NCBI GenBank assembly: GCA_024277435.1
Contig: JAJRVJ010000029.1
Coordinates: forward strand, 1 to 37,152
From: Patescibacteria group bacterium
GTDB taxonomy: Bacteria > Patescibacteriota > Patescibacteriia > UBA9570
DNA length: 37,152 nt
Reading direction: 5' to 3'
The translations under genes and the position numbers were made by a program. Each line of letters opens with the position of its first letter. The first letter of the stretch is position 1. Below, piece after piece: positions 1 through 8,326 of this stretch. The notes under the pieces are model-generated. The model did no database searches. It was not told the origin of the DNA and saw only the letters and a list, made by a program, of their open reading frames with translations.

Positions 1-1035
1 TACAAAATGTCCTGCTTCTTTGTAGGCAATAGTTTTTCCAATTTCAACTTCTTCTGTTTTTGCCTCCTCAGCTTCTTCCTCAGTGATGTAGCCTTCTTCT
101 ACCATGCGATCGAGGGCAAAGTCTTTTCGTTCGTATAGTGCGTCTCTGTTTTGACTAATGTAATAGGTTGGTCGCTGCGGGATGGATGCCAGCAAAGCAG
201 ATTCGGCTAAAGACAATTCGTTAGGAGTTTTTTCAAAGTAGCTTTGAGCCGCTGCGTATACTCCCAAATTAACACCACCATATGACGCCTCATTTAAATA
301 GAATTCCAAGATAGTGTTTTTATCATACTTACGTTCTAGCTCAACAGAAAGAATGAGCTCTTTGATTTTTCGAGAGTAGGTTTTTTCATTACCAACAATT
401 GCTAGCTTTACAAACTGTTGCGTAATAGTGGATCCGCCCACCTGCTGATCGGATGCAATATTAATTCCGGCGGAACGGAGAATTCCAATAGGATCAAATC
501 CGTGATGGGTATAGAAAGTTTTGTCTTCAAGTGCAACCGTGGCATGAACCATGTTGTCTGGAATGTCTTCAATTTTTGTATATGTACGACGAACATCTTT
601 TCCTGTTTCGTACAGCAAGTTTTCACCAGTGCGATCATAAATTTTTGTGCTTTCCGCTAGTACACGACTTTCAAGTTGATCGGCGCTTGGTAAATCTTTC
701 GCATAGTATGCAAAAACACCAGCTCCAGCGAGTATACCAGTAGCTAGTAGAATGATGCCGGTAATAAAGAGTCGTTTTAACCATTTTTTCCAGCGCGGTC
801 GATTCTCTTTTTTTGAGCGCTTTTGCTCCGCTTTAGAAATTGGCTTTAAGTTGGCTCGAGAAGAGGACTTCCCTTTAGTGGCTCCTTTTGTACCAGTAGA
901 TTTCTTGGATTTCAAAACTTTCTTTGACGCATTGGGCTCAACAGAAGGTTTGTTCTTTTTTATTGAGTGAGCCGCTTTTGAAGCCTTCTTTTTCGGCGGT
1001 TCTTTAGCAGCTTTCTTTGATTGTTCATCAGACAT
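1..1035 (-). CDS. Penicillin-binding protein 1A-type transglycosylase, 3'-truncated
   Basis: Class A PBP, the membrane enzyme that polymerises lipid II (GT51) and normally cross-links peptidoglycan. The first 345 residues are visible; the reading frame leaves the window at base 1, so the transpeptidase domain is outside. A very Lys/Ser/Ala-rich cytoplasmic tail (about residues 1-85) precedes one membrane helix (about 88-110). The GT51 domain follows, with the catalytic Glu motif ALEDKTFYTHHGFD (about 168-181, Glu170), GGSTITQQ (200-207) and LEFYLNEASYGG (245-254). The last residues GHFV match the linker that opens the transpeptidase part. The ATG at 1035 is the only sensible start. A weak promoter may lie at 1047-1076 (TATAGT, 18-nt spacer, TTGGAC). 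The family call is firm. Confidence 0.95.
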   Translation of the reverse strand, partial: MSDEQSKKAAKEPPKKKASKAAHSIKKNKPSVEPNASKKVLKSKKSTGTKGATKGKSSSRANLKPISKAEQKRSKKENRPRWKKWLKRLFITGIILLATGILAGAGVFAYYAKDLPSADQLESRVLAESTKIYDRTGENLLYETGKDVRRTYTKIEDIPDNMVHATVALEDKTFYTHHGFDPIGILRSAGINIASDQQVGGSTITQQFVKLAIVGNEKTYSRKIKELILSVELERKYDKNTILEFYLNEASYGGVNLGVYAAAQSYFEKTPNELSLAESALLASIPQRPTYYISQNRDALYERKDFALDRMVEEGYITEEEAEEAKTEEVEIGKTIAYKEAGHFV

Positions 1036-1136
1036 AAAACAGGCATACTATACTAAAAAAAACATAGCTTGTCCAATGCATATTGATGTGATATTCTACA
1101 TGAGAAGACTGAATTAATGACTAACCCTAGCCCCAA

Positions 1137-2330
1137 ATGGCTGAAGATCCGTTATTTGAATTACTAGATCGTGGTGTGGATACTATCTATCCATCACGTA
1201 AAGCTCTTATGGATAGGCTCTCATCAGGTGAGAAGCTCACTTTGTATTTGGGCGTAGATCCAACCGGGGCATTATTACACATTGGGCACACTGTGGTGCT
1301 GCGTAAATTGGCACATTTTCAAAAAGCCGGCCATAAAGTTATTTTGCTTATTGGTGATTTTACTGGTCGCATCGGTGATCCTACTGGAAAAGACAAAACT
1401 CGCGTACCACTAACTTCCGAGCAGCTTGCGGAGAATGCTAAAAGCTACCAGGAGCAAGCAGCAAAAATTTTAGACTTTGATAGTAAAGAAAACCCTGTAG
1501 AAATTAAACACAACGCAGACTGGTTGGCCAAGCTCACCTTTGAAGAAATTATTAAATTGGCCGCAAATTTTACTGCTCAACAAATGTTAGAACGAGACAT
1601 GTTTGAAAGTCGCATGAAAGAAGGTAAGCCAATTTCATTGCACGAATTCTTTTATCCTCTTATGCAGGGGTATGATTCTGTGGCGATGAATGTAGATTTA
1701 GAAATTGGTGGCACCGATCAAACATTTAACATGTTGGCTGGACGTACGTTGCAGAGAAAAATTAATGACAAAGAAAAATTTGTTATAACAGTACCGCTGC
1801 TAGCAGATTCTAATGGAGTAAAAATTGGCAAAACCACCGGCAATGTCATTGCCATCTCGGGGAAGCCCAGCAATTTATATGGTGGAGTAATGTCACTTGG
1901 AGACGATGTGTTGTTACAAACATTTGAGCTATGTACAGATGTTGCCATAGAAGACATTGCAGAAATGAAGCAGCAGCTGGAAGACGGCATGAATCCGCGA
2001 GATATAAAAATGCGCTTAGCCCGAGAAATCGTAACACTATATCATTCAGCGGAAGATGCTGTGGCAGCAGAAGAAGACTTTAAAAGTGTATTTGCCGACA
2101 AGGGTAGGCCAAAAGACATTCCTACGCAACCAGCCCCAACTAGCATGGCGCCGCTTGATGTGTTAGTAGGGCTTAAGCTTGCTAAATCAAAATCAGAGGC
2201 TAAGCGATTGTTTGAACAGAATGGCGTACGCATTAATGATGAGATAGTTGCAGACTGGAAAAGGGATCTATCACTCACCAGTGGAGATGTGATACAGGTA
2301 GGCAAGCGAAAATTTGTGCAAATTCAGTAG
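1137..2330 (+). CDS. tyrS: Tyrosyl-tRNA synthetase
   Basis: Class Ic aminoacyl-tRNA synthetase that charges tRNA-Tyr in the cytoplasm. The 397 residues are a normal length. Visible landmarks are the HIGH motif in LLHIGHTVVLRK (about residues 46-57), a tyrosine-pocket segment around YPLMQGYDSVAMN, the GGTDQ motif, a KMSKS-equivalent KIGKT loop near residue 230, and a C-terminal S4 RNA-binding domain starting around LDVLVGLKLAKSKSEAKRL. ATG 1137 is the first start after an in-frame TAG at 1128. No Shine-Dalgarno is seen. A possible promoter is TTGTCC at 1069-1074 and TATTCT at 1092-1097. It is divergent from the PBP gene and converges with the APH-like gene, with only 3 bp between their stop codons. 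Confidence 0.97.
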   Translation: MAEDPLFELLDRGVDTIYPSRKALMDRLSSGEKLTLYLGVDPTGALLHIGHTVVLRKLAHFQKAGHKVILLIGDFTGRIGDPTGKDKTRVPLTSEQLAENAKSYQEQAAKILDFDSKENPVEIKHNADWLAKLTFEEIIKLAANFTAQQMLERDMFESRMKEGKPISLHEFFYPLMQGYDSVAMNVDLEIGGTDQTFNMLAGRTLQRKINDKEKFVITVPLLADSNGVKIGKTTGNVIAISGKPSNLYGGVMSLGDDVLLQTFELCTDVAIEDIAEMKQQLEDGMNPRDIKMRLAREIVTLYHSAEDAVAAEEDFKSVFADKGRPKDIPTQPAPTSMAPLDVLVGLKLAKSKSEAKRLFEQNGVRINDEIVADWKRDLSLTSGDVIQVGKRKFVQIQ

Positions 2331-2333
2331 GCC

Positions 2334-3308
2334 TTAAGCGGCTCCACCATTTTTAGTTATTTGCTCAAGGCGTGGTTCGTACCACGCTTTTGCTTCGTTG
2401 ATGTACGCAACATTATCAGCTAGGGCTTCTTCCGGAATATCGCCAGCGGTATATTCTTTATTGAGTGCAGTTTCTATATCGTGCAGTAATCGATAGAATT
2501 TTGGTAGCCAATAACATATAGTTTGCCATAATTCTTTAGAGTTTTCTGTAGCCTCAACAATAGCATCTTGTTGTTCGGGTGTTCGCCAGAGCGTTAGCCA
2601 TAAAAATGCTAGGTCGTAATACTTACTACCTAGCTTAGCGTCTGACCAATCGATAAAGCCCACGCCATCGTTGGGAGTGTGCAATATGTTTTTTGGATTG
2701 AAATCGCCATGTACTAGCACGGGGGTTTTTAGCCAACTTTGTCCGTAGGCAGCAACAACCTCTTCGCAATAATCATAGATTGTTTCAGGGAGTCCAGCGG
2801 CTAAGGCAGGGGCGCGGTGCTCTTGCAGGTTGGTAATAAGGTCGGCTACTTGTACTGTTGGAAGCACAATGCGCTGTGAAATTTCCGAGCTGGACGACTG
2901 CATGAATTCAATGGCGCTCAATAATTGTTCGTGACCAATTTTTCTAATTTGGCCAAGCCCAGTATAAAAATAATACCATCCCAGAGGATTGCCAATAACG
3001 CTTGTATATACAAGCGCTTCAGGCTCGGAGTCATTGTAAATATATACATGCTCAGGCGTTACAAATGGTGTGGTTGGGTGCTCTGCAAAAAACTGGTTAA
3101 TAAAGGATTCTTTGGCGAATTCTTCCTTAGAGGCCTTGTCTGTATGGTTGCGAATTTTAATAATATACTCACTGTCTTGTGCGTCAACGGCTAGGGCTAC
3201 ATAGTATGAACCAGAGGTGCTCATAATATGTTTAATTGTGAATGAGCGTTCGGCGCAAATTTTTTCTACCAACGTTTCGATTGTATCTTGAGAGAATGAA
3301 CTAGCCAT
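2334..3308 (-). CDS. Aminoglycoside phosphotransferase (APH)-family kinase
   Basis: Protein-kinase-like small-molecule phosphotransferase, 324 aa. The catalytic loop VLVHGDFNPKNIL (HxDxxxxN pattern) and the following metal-binding GFIDWSDAKLG are clear, as is the downstream YYDLAFLWLTLWR typical of APH/choline-kinase-type enzymes. The substrate cannot be read from sequence; relatives phosphorylate aminoglycosides, choline, homoserine or sugars. It is the last gene of the long minus-strand operon and overlaps the end of glgA by 8 bp, so co-translation with glgA is likely. The position after glgA fits a sugar or maltose kinase role, but that is inference only. Confidence 0.85.
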   Translation of the reverse strand: MASSFSQDTIETLVEKICAERSFTIKHIMSTSGSYYVALAVDAQDSEYIIKIRNHTDKASKEEFAKESFINQFFAEHPTTPFVTPEHVYIYNDSEPEALVYTSVIGNPLGWYYFYTGLGQIRKIGHEQLLSAIEFMQSSSSEISQRIVLPTVQVADLITNLQEHRAPALAAGLPETIYDYCEEVVAAYGQSWLKTPVLVHGDFNPKNILHTPNDGVGFIDWSDAKLGSKYYDLAFLWLTLWRTPEQQDAIVEATENSKELWQTICYWLPKFYRLLHDIETALNKEYTAGDIPEEALADNVAYINEAKAWYEPRLEQITKNGGAA

Positions 3309-4779
3309 GTGTGTTTTGTAAGAGGTTGTTATAAATTTTTATATATTCACCGGCGGATGTTTTCCACGAAAAGTCTGTCTTCATACCATTGCGCTGAAGA
3401 CGACCCCATGTTTTTGGCACGGCATAAGCGGCTAAGCTACGTTGAATAGTTCGCCAGAGAGCTGCGCTGGAATAGGTTGTAAATACAAAGCCATTAGTTT
3501 TTTCAAACACTGTATTTTTTAATCCCCCGGTAGCGCGCGCGATAGGAACCGTTCCATAGCGCATAGCGATAATTTGTCCTAAGCCACAGGGCTCAAATTT
3601 TGAAGGCATTAAGAAAATGTCAGAGCTCGCGTAAATACGTTGCGCGAAAGGAGCATTAAAAATATTATGAAAGTAAAATTTATCGGGCCACTGCTTTTGC
3701 GCTGCATGGAATGGTGCCGTAAGGGAGCTGGGCCCGGTTCCTTCAAGTACGAACTGTATATCAAGTTGGGCCAGCTTTGGTAATAGCGGAGTAAGTAGAT
3801 CTAACCCTTTTTGAGAGGTAAGGCGTGATACCAGGCTAAACATTGGTACGTCCTTACGTTGTGGGAGGCCGACTTCTTTTTGAAGAGCAAGTTTATTTAT
3901 GGCCTTATTTTTTCTAACAGTACTTACCGTATAGTTTTTTTTGATAAACGCGTCTTTGCTAGGATTGAATAATTCAGTGTCGATTCCATTTAATACCCCG
4001 TATAAATCTTTCTTACGCTTTTTTAGTACACTCTCAAGCCCGTTGCCATATTCTTTAGTGAGAACTTCTTTTGCATACCGGGGGCTTACCGCTACAATTG
4101 CCTGGGCATGATCTATTCCTAAACGAATTAGGCGCGGTCCCTTTTTACGATTAAATTCAGAGCCGAATATTTTTTTAGCGTCCCATTCAAACGCTTCAAG
4201 ATATTTATGAGGCGTAGCCGCTACGATGCCAAGATTATGTAGTGTGATTACGCGCTTTATATGAGCCATTTCTGGATCGTTATGTACTAGAGCAAGCAGG
4301 GGCGCTGAATGATAATCCTGTGCGTGAATTACGCTTATAGGAAGCGAGAACTCTTTAATAGCTGTGTATACGGCAAATGAAAAGGCCATAAACCGTATGC
4401 GCTGACCAATCTTTGAGGTAGCATTTTTCTTAGTGAGTGGATCGTATACAGTATTGCCTTGATATATCGTGCCGCGGCCAAAATATTTTTTATTTTCAAA
4501 TAATAATAATGGTACGGTTGAATTTGGTAACCGACTCTCCCAAACGGTTATCTTAGTTTTTGATCCGCCAACGGTAATAGAGATAACACCAAGCTTTTTA
4601 AGTTGGCGTAACTGTTTGCGCCGTATTTCTTGATACCAAGGAATGGCAACCCAAGATTTGTTTACGTTTTTTTGTAGTGCTTTAGGTAATGAGCCTAGCA
4701 CATCTCCTAGTCCACCAGCTTTTGCAAGCGGCGTTAGCTCTGATCCGGCTAGTAGAACATTAATTGGTTGCTGTGTCAT
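3301..4779 (-). CDS. glgA: Glycogen/starch synthase (GT5)
   Basis: ADP- or UDP-glucose-dependent alpha-1,4-glucan synthase, 492 aa from the ATG at 4779. The N-terminal nucleotide-sugar loop ELTPLAKAGGLGDVLGSLP is the GT5 signature (KxGGL). The C-terminal Rossmann domain has VSRLTSQKGLDLL and the E(x7)E-type region KFEPCGLGQIIAMRYGTVPI, followed by ATGGLKNTV. An in-frame TTG at 4800 would add seven residues. ATG 4779 is preferred because an extended -10 (TGTTATACT) sits 6 nt upstream and the conserved N-terminus starts right after it. The gene lies 26 bp after a GT4 glycosyltransferase, suggesting glycogen-like polymer synthesis. No glgC, glgB or glgP is in the window. Confidence 0.93.
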   Translation of the reverse strand: MTQQPINVLLAGSELTPLAKAGGLGDVLGSLPKALQKNVNKSWVAIPWYQEIRRKQLRQLKKLGVISITVGGSKTKITVWESRLPNSTVPLLLFENKKYFGRGTIYQGNTVYDPLTKKNATSKIGQRIRFMAFSFAVYTAIKEFSLPISVIHAQDYHSAPLLALVHNDPEMAHIKRVITLHNLGIVAATPHKYLEAFEWDAKKIFGSEFNRKKGPRLIRLGIDHAQAIVAVSPRYAKEVLTKEYGNGLESVLKKRKKDLYGVLNGIDTELFNPSKDAFIKKNYTVSTVRKNKAINKLALQKEVGLPQRKDVPMFSLVSRLTSQKGLDLLTPLLPKLAQLDIQFVLEGTGPSSLTAPFHAAQKQWPDKFYFHNIFNAPFAQRIYASSDIFLMPSKFEPCGLGQIIAMRYGTVPIARATGGLKNTVFEKTNGFVFTTYSSAALWRTIQRSLAAYAVPKTWGRLQRNGMKTDFSWKTSAGEYIKIYNNLLQNTHG

Positions 4780-4785
4780 ACGTAT

Positions 4786-4794
4786 AGTATAACA
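4786..4794 (-). promoter_or_regulatory. Extended -10 promoter for glgA
   Basis: The minus strand reads TGTTATACT, an extended -10 (TGn plus TATACT), ending 6 nt before the glgA ATG. There is no good -35. If used, transcription would start at or next to the ATG, giving a leaderless mRNA internal to the operon. Confidence 0.5.
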
Positions 4795-4805
4795 CAGCAA
4801 TTGTT

Positions 4806-5885
4806 CTACCCATTGTTTTTTTTGTGCTGCTTAATGAGTTGCTTATATACGCGCTCATATCCGTCAGCCATTTTGGAGACAGTAAAATTTTCTACCACCC
4901 AATCTCTACAGGCCTGTCTATCAATGGTGTCAATTTTTCGAATAGCTTCTTTCATGCCATCTTCATCTTCCACAATAAATCCAGTTACACCATCTTTAAC
5001 TAGCTCTGGAACCGATCCACGATTAAATGCAATTACTGGCGTTCCGGTTGCCATTGCCTCAACCATTACTAGCCCAAAGGGCTCTTCCCACTCAATTGGG
5101 AATAATAAAGCCTTGGCTTGCCCCATAAATTTTGGAACTTGTCGCTTGTGTGTAAGTTCGCCTCGGTAGGTAATGTAGGGGCTCTTTAGGGCTGGGTTAA
5201 TATATTTTTCCCAATATTTTCGATAGACCTCACGTTGCAAATCGGTGGATCCAGCAAGAGCCAATTTACGCTTCATGCGACGACACACTTTAATAGCATG
5301 ATGAGCTCCTTTTGAAGGATGTAATCGACCAATGAACGCAAAGTGGTCTTGTGGTTTATCATTAAAAGGAAATTGATCTATGTCGATCCCATTATATACA
5401 ACGTCGGTATATTGAATACGCTCTGATTCGTGTCGAGTTTGCGCTTTAGAGATGGGTGCAATATATACATTAGAATATGGTACGCGCTTAATAATTTGTT
5501 GCGTAAGTATCTCAATAGGCCAATGCTGTGTCATGAGCGTAGGCTTATCTACTAAGGAAGACATAAAGAAGTGCAGATTGTTTAAATGACAGTGGAGAAT
5601 GTCGTACTCATCGATGTGGCGGTACGCCTTATTGAGTAGCGTAAGGTGATTGTATGCTCGCAGTGTTCGTTGCGAGGTCGCGGGGCCTTCAAGTTTTTCC
5701 GCTTCAAGTAGTTGGACGTGCTCTGTGCGCGCGCCAGCAAACGTGGTTTTTTTATTTCCATATATTATTACTTCATGGCCACGCGCAATTTGTTCTTCGA
5801 TAAGGGAAGACACTAGTAACCAACGACCACGATCTCCGTGGGGCGGTAATATTTGATGAGGGTTGGTGATGTGAGCAATTCTCAT
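4806..5885 (-). CDS. Glycosyltransferase family 4 (GT-B fold)
   Basis: Retaining glycosyltransferase of the GT4 group, 359 aa, cytoplasmic or membrane-associated. The N-terminal acceptor domain begins MRIAHITNP with a glycine/proline-rich loop, as in AviGT4/GlgM-like enzymes. The C-terminal donor domain carries FAFIGRLHPSKG (start of domain, about residue 180) and EEPFGLVMVEAMATGTPVIA with the E(x7)E pair, then GSVPELVKDGVTGF. ATG 5885 overlaps the TAA of the upstream retropepsin gene by one base (TAATG), a translational-coupling arrangement. Being adjacent to glgA, it might act on the same glucan, but GT4 donor and acceptor specificity cannot be predicted. Confidence 0.9.
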   Translation of the reverse strand: MRIAHITNPHQILPPHGDRGRWLLVSSLIEEQIARGHEVIIYGNKKTTFAGARTEHVQLLEAEKLEGPATSQRTLRAYNHLTLLNKAYRHIDEYDILHCHLNNLHFFMSSLVDKPTLMTQHWPIEILTQQIIKRVPYSNVYIAPISKAQTRHESERIQYTDVVYNGIDIDQFPFNDKPQDHFAFIGRLHPSKGAHHAIKVCRRMKRKLALAGSTDLQREVYRKYWEKYINPALKSPYITYRGELTHKRQVPKFMGQAKALLFPIEWEEPFGLVMVEAMATGTPVIAFNRGSVPELVKDGVTGFIVEDEDGMKEAIRKIDTIDRQACRDWVVENFTVSKMADGYERVYKQLIKQHKKNNG

Positions 5886-6370
5886 TATGCGGTTTTGTAA
5901 ACGTTTTTAGTTGGGTCGATCAAGAAGCCACCCATATCGCGTTTGCCTATCAGTACAGGATATAGAAGCATTTTGCGATCTACGATACTAGCGATAGTGG
6001 TAATTTTCTTGTTCTTTAATTTGTATTGTATTTCAACATACGGTCGTACAGTAATTCCATTAGTTGCTGGAATTACGCGCACATCATAGAGTCCGGGGAT
6101 TTGTTTTTTTAGCATAGGAGCAATCTCCTGCTTTACTTGTTTTTTTAGGGCTTTAAAATTACCTTTGTCGTAATTGAGCTTAGGAAGTTTTTTATGAAAC
6201 TCTTTATACACTTCAAGGAAGCCGATTTTTTTTGCAATACTTACATCAATGGCTGTGGTGCGGGCGCCAGTGTCAACTTTTGCATTGCGTCGAATGAATT
6301 TTCCATTTGGAAGATAGAACTTTACTTCTTCAACTAGGCCGAGGATAGGTTTTCGTTTAGTAGGCGTCAT
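5885..6370 (-). CDS. RimK-associated retropepsin-like peptidase (RimB / PF05618 family)
   Basis: Small (161 aa) single-lobe retropepsin-like protein of the family called 'ATP-dependent zinc protease', usually encoded beside RimK-type ATP-grasp ligases. The catalytic Asp motif KVDTGARTTAID lies at residues 31-42 (DTGA at 33-36). The family C-terminus is VLIGKRDMGGFLIDPTKN. Related proteins (RimB in Pseudomonas rimABK) act with RimK; proteolytic trimming of the ligated tail is the favoured idea but poorly tested. A second copy of the same domain is fused to the ATP-grasp protein at 8327-9718, which ends in the matching IGRRDVHGFLINPSK. An extended -10 lies 6 nt before the ATG, so it may be independently transcribed. 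Confidence 0.88.
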   Translation of the reverse strand: MTPTKRKPILGLVEEVKFYLPNGKFIRRNAKVDTGARTTAIDVSIAKKIGFLEVYKEFHKKLPKLNYDKGNFKALKKQVKQEIAPMLKKQIPGLYDVRVIPATNGITVRPYVEIQYKLKNKKITTIASIVDRKMLLYPVLIGKRDMGGFLIDPTKNVYKTA

Positions 6371-6376
6371 ATTGTT

Positions 6377-6385
6377 ATTATAGCA
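6377..6385 (-). promoter_or_regulatory. Extended -10 promoter for the stand-alone retropepsin gene
   Basis: The minus strand reads TGCTATAAT, a consensus -10 with extended TGn, ending 6 nt before ATG 6370. The -35 is weak. It predicts a leaderless transcript for this gene within the operon. Confidence 0.55.
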
Positions 6386-7354
6386 TTACATTGTAAACAT
6401 TTCTTTTAATATTGCGACTGCCGTATTCCTGGGCCGACCTTCATAGGGAAGGCGCTGCAACCCAAGCATCGGGTTGGCATTCAGCTCTACGATCGTATAG
6501 CTATTTTCCGTTTGCCCAACCGTATAGTCAGTTGTCATTAAATCGATTCCTGCAAACGGCAATTCTGGGATAGAATTAACAGCGGCAATAGCAATCTTTT
6601 GAATAGAGGGGTGGATATCATCGGTGATATCAATGCTGTCGCCACCAGCCGATATGTTAGAAACCTTTCGAAGATAGACCCGCTCACCGTCCGGCGGCAC
6701 GGACTTTGTTGTATAGCCAGATTCTTCCAGTATCGATAATTCAAGGTCGTCCAATTTAAGCTGCCGCAAGACCTTGTCTGTATTGTCTGTGTGGCGACGG
6801 GGGTCGGCATTGGCTAAATCAACTAGCTCACGAACGGTATGCTTCCCATCGGCCAGTATAGACGCAGGTCGCCGCAAAGTACCAGCCAAGAATTGTTCAC
6901 GAGTGGCAATCAAGCGCACCTCGCTGCCGGTAAAAAACTCTTCCACAACCACAATATCGTAGTCCGGCTGCAGTTGTTGGACGGCTGGAATCGTAGTTTC
7001 GACATTTGAGATACCAACGGTAATGTCAGCACCATGCGACCCTTTGAATGGCTTTACTACCACAGGGAAGGTTAAGTTCTTACAGTACTTAGCAATATCT
7101 TCAGTGGTGGAGCCTTTATAAAACTCTTCCCACCTTGGAGTATTGATATTCGCTGCGCGTAACAGGCGCTTGGTGATATGCTTCTCATTGCAACTCACAA
7201 AGCCAATGGTGCCTAGTGCAGTTGTGTGACTTTTATCAACGAGGATGGTTTTTTTGTTGTGTGTAAAACGGTGGATTGGCGTATCGGCTAGTTGTTCAAC
7301 AACAATACCTAACTCTTCGGCCGCTTCTTTAAATACATCGAGGGATAACATCAT
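6386..7354 (-). CDS. ATP-grasp amide ligase, GshF/cyanophycin-synthetase-like (copy 2)
   Basis: ATP-grasp enzyme of 322 aa that resembles the glutathione-synthetase half of GshF and the ATP-grasp core of CphA. Such enzymes activate a carboxylate as acyl-phosphate and join it to an amine. Visible are the N-terminal lid/linker ITKRLLRAANINTPRWEEF, the ATP-binding VVVKPFKGSHGADITVGIS (about 100-118), EEFFTGSEVRL, the GshF-like YLRKVSNISAGGDSIDITDD (about 226-245) and the Mg2+ motif ELNANPMLGLQRLPYEG near the C-terminus. There is no gamma-glutamylcysteine ligase domain, so it is not a GshF. It lies 4 bp after its paralogue (7359-8324). The substrate is unknown. Confidence 0.88.
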   Translation of the reverse strand: MMLSLDVFKEAAEELGIVVEQLADTPIHRFTHNKKTILVDKSHTTALGTIGFVSCNEKHITKRLLRAANINTPRWEEFYKGSTTEDIAKYCKNLTFPVVVKPFKGSHGADITVGISNVETTIPAVQQLQPDYDIVVVEEFFTGSEVRLIATREQFLAGTLRRPASILADGKHTVRELVDLANADPRRHTDNTDKVLRQLKLDDLELSILEESGYTTKSVPPDGERVYLRKVSNISAGGDSIDITDDIHPSIQKIAIAAVNSIPELPFAGIDLMTTDYTVGQTENSYTIVELNANPMLGLQRLPYEGRPRNTAVAILKEMFTM

Positions 7355-7358
7355 AGGC

Positions 7359-8324
7359 TTAACGAGCGTTTGGAAATAGTTCTAATAATATGCCGTTGGC
7401 AACATTGCGTGATTTACCTTCGAAGGGCTTGATATGCATACCGACCATTGGGTTTGAGTTAACCTCGAGAATTGTGTAGTTGTTGGGAGTTTGTTTTATC
7501 GTATACTCTTTGGTCATAAAATCTAAGCCGCCGAAGGGTAGGCCGGGAATAGCCTGAATGGCTTTTACAGCAATCTGCTTTACTGATGAATGAATAATGT
7601 CTGTGACATCAATGCTATCTCCGCCAGCTGCTAAGTTTGATACAGCGCGTAAGTATACGCGTTCATCCGCCTTAGGTTTCGAACTAAGTGTATAGCCCTG
7701 TTTTTTTAATATCCGCTTAGCGTCAGCATCTATAAGGATTGGGTAGAGCTCTGGCTGCTTACGTGTGCGTTTGGTGTGTGAATTCTTTTTCTTTACAAGT
7801 TGCGCAATGGTATTTTCCCCATTTCCCAGTACAGAGGCTGGTCGTCGCCAGATTGCCCCTAGGAATTTTTTACGGGTAGCGAGTAGGCGAATTTCAGTAC
7901 CCTCAAACATTTCTTCAGCCAATATAACATGATGATTGTCTTGCAGCTCTTTAATAGCCCGAATCGTATGACTCAGCGTAGTAATGCCTATAGTAATGTT
8001 CCTCCCATGAGTGCCGCTCTGTGGCTTTATCACTATAGGGTAGTTAAGTTGCTTGGCGTACTTACGAATATCAGCGCTCGATGATTCGCTGTAAAACTCT
8101 CTCCATGCCGAGGTGCTCAGACCAGCGTTTAATAGCAGCTGCTTGGTTATTTGTTTATTATCGGTACTGATAAGTGCGATACCAGTATGCCCGGATGTGA
8201 AGCCATCATTAAAGTACACAACTTTTTTTCCATGCCGAAACTCATGAAACGGTGTGTTTGGAACTTTCTGTACAGAAATGTTGAGGTGTTTAGCTTCTGC
8301 CACATAATAGTTGATTGATGGCAT
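7359..8324 (-). CDS. ATP-grasp amide ligase, GshF/cyanophycin-synthetase-like (copy 1)
   Basis: Paralogue of the next gene, 321 aa with the same layout: KQITKQLLLNAGLSTSAWREF, the ATP loop IVIKPQSGTHGRNITIGIT, AEEMFEGTEIRLLATRKKFL, VYLRAVSNLAAGGDSIDVTD, and the metal/ATP motif EVNSNPMVGMHIKPFEGKSR, which is very close to the GshF C-terminus. The two copies are clearly homologous over their full length but diverged in the central region (residues about 170-210 are lysine-rich here), as expected if they add different residues. It starts 2 bp after the ATP-grasp/retropepsin fusion gene, so the genes are probably translationally coupled. The role in glutathione-like or peptide-tag synthesis is inferred. 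Confidence 0.88.
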   Translation of the reverse strand: MPSINYYVAEAKHLNISVQKVPNTPFHEFRHGKKVVYFNDGFTSGHTGIALISTDNKQITKQLLLNAGLSTSAWREFYSESSSADIRKYAKQLNYPIVIKPQSGTHGRNITIGITTLSHTIRAIKELQDNHHVILAEEMFEGTEIRLLATRKKFLGAIWRRPASVLGNGENTIAQLVKKKNSHTKRTRKQPELYPILIDADAKRILKKQGYTLSSKPKADERVYLRAVSNLAAGGDSIDVTDIIHSSVKQIAVKAIQAIPGLPFGGLDFMTKEYTIKQTPNNYTILEVNSNPMVGMHIKPFEGKSRNVANGILLELFPNAR

Positions 8325-8326
8325 AA

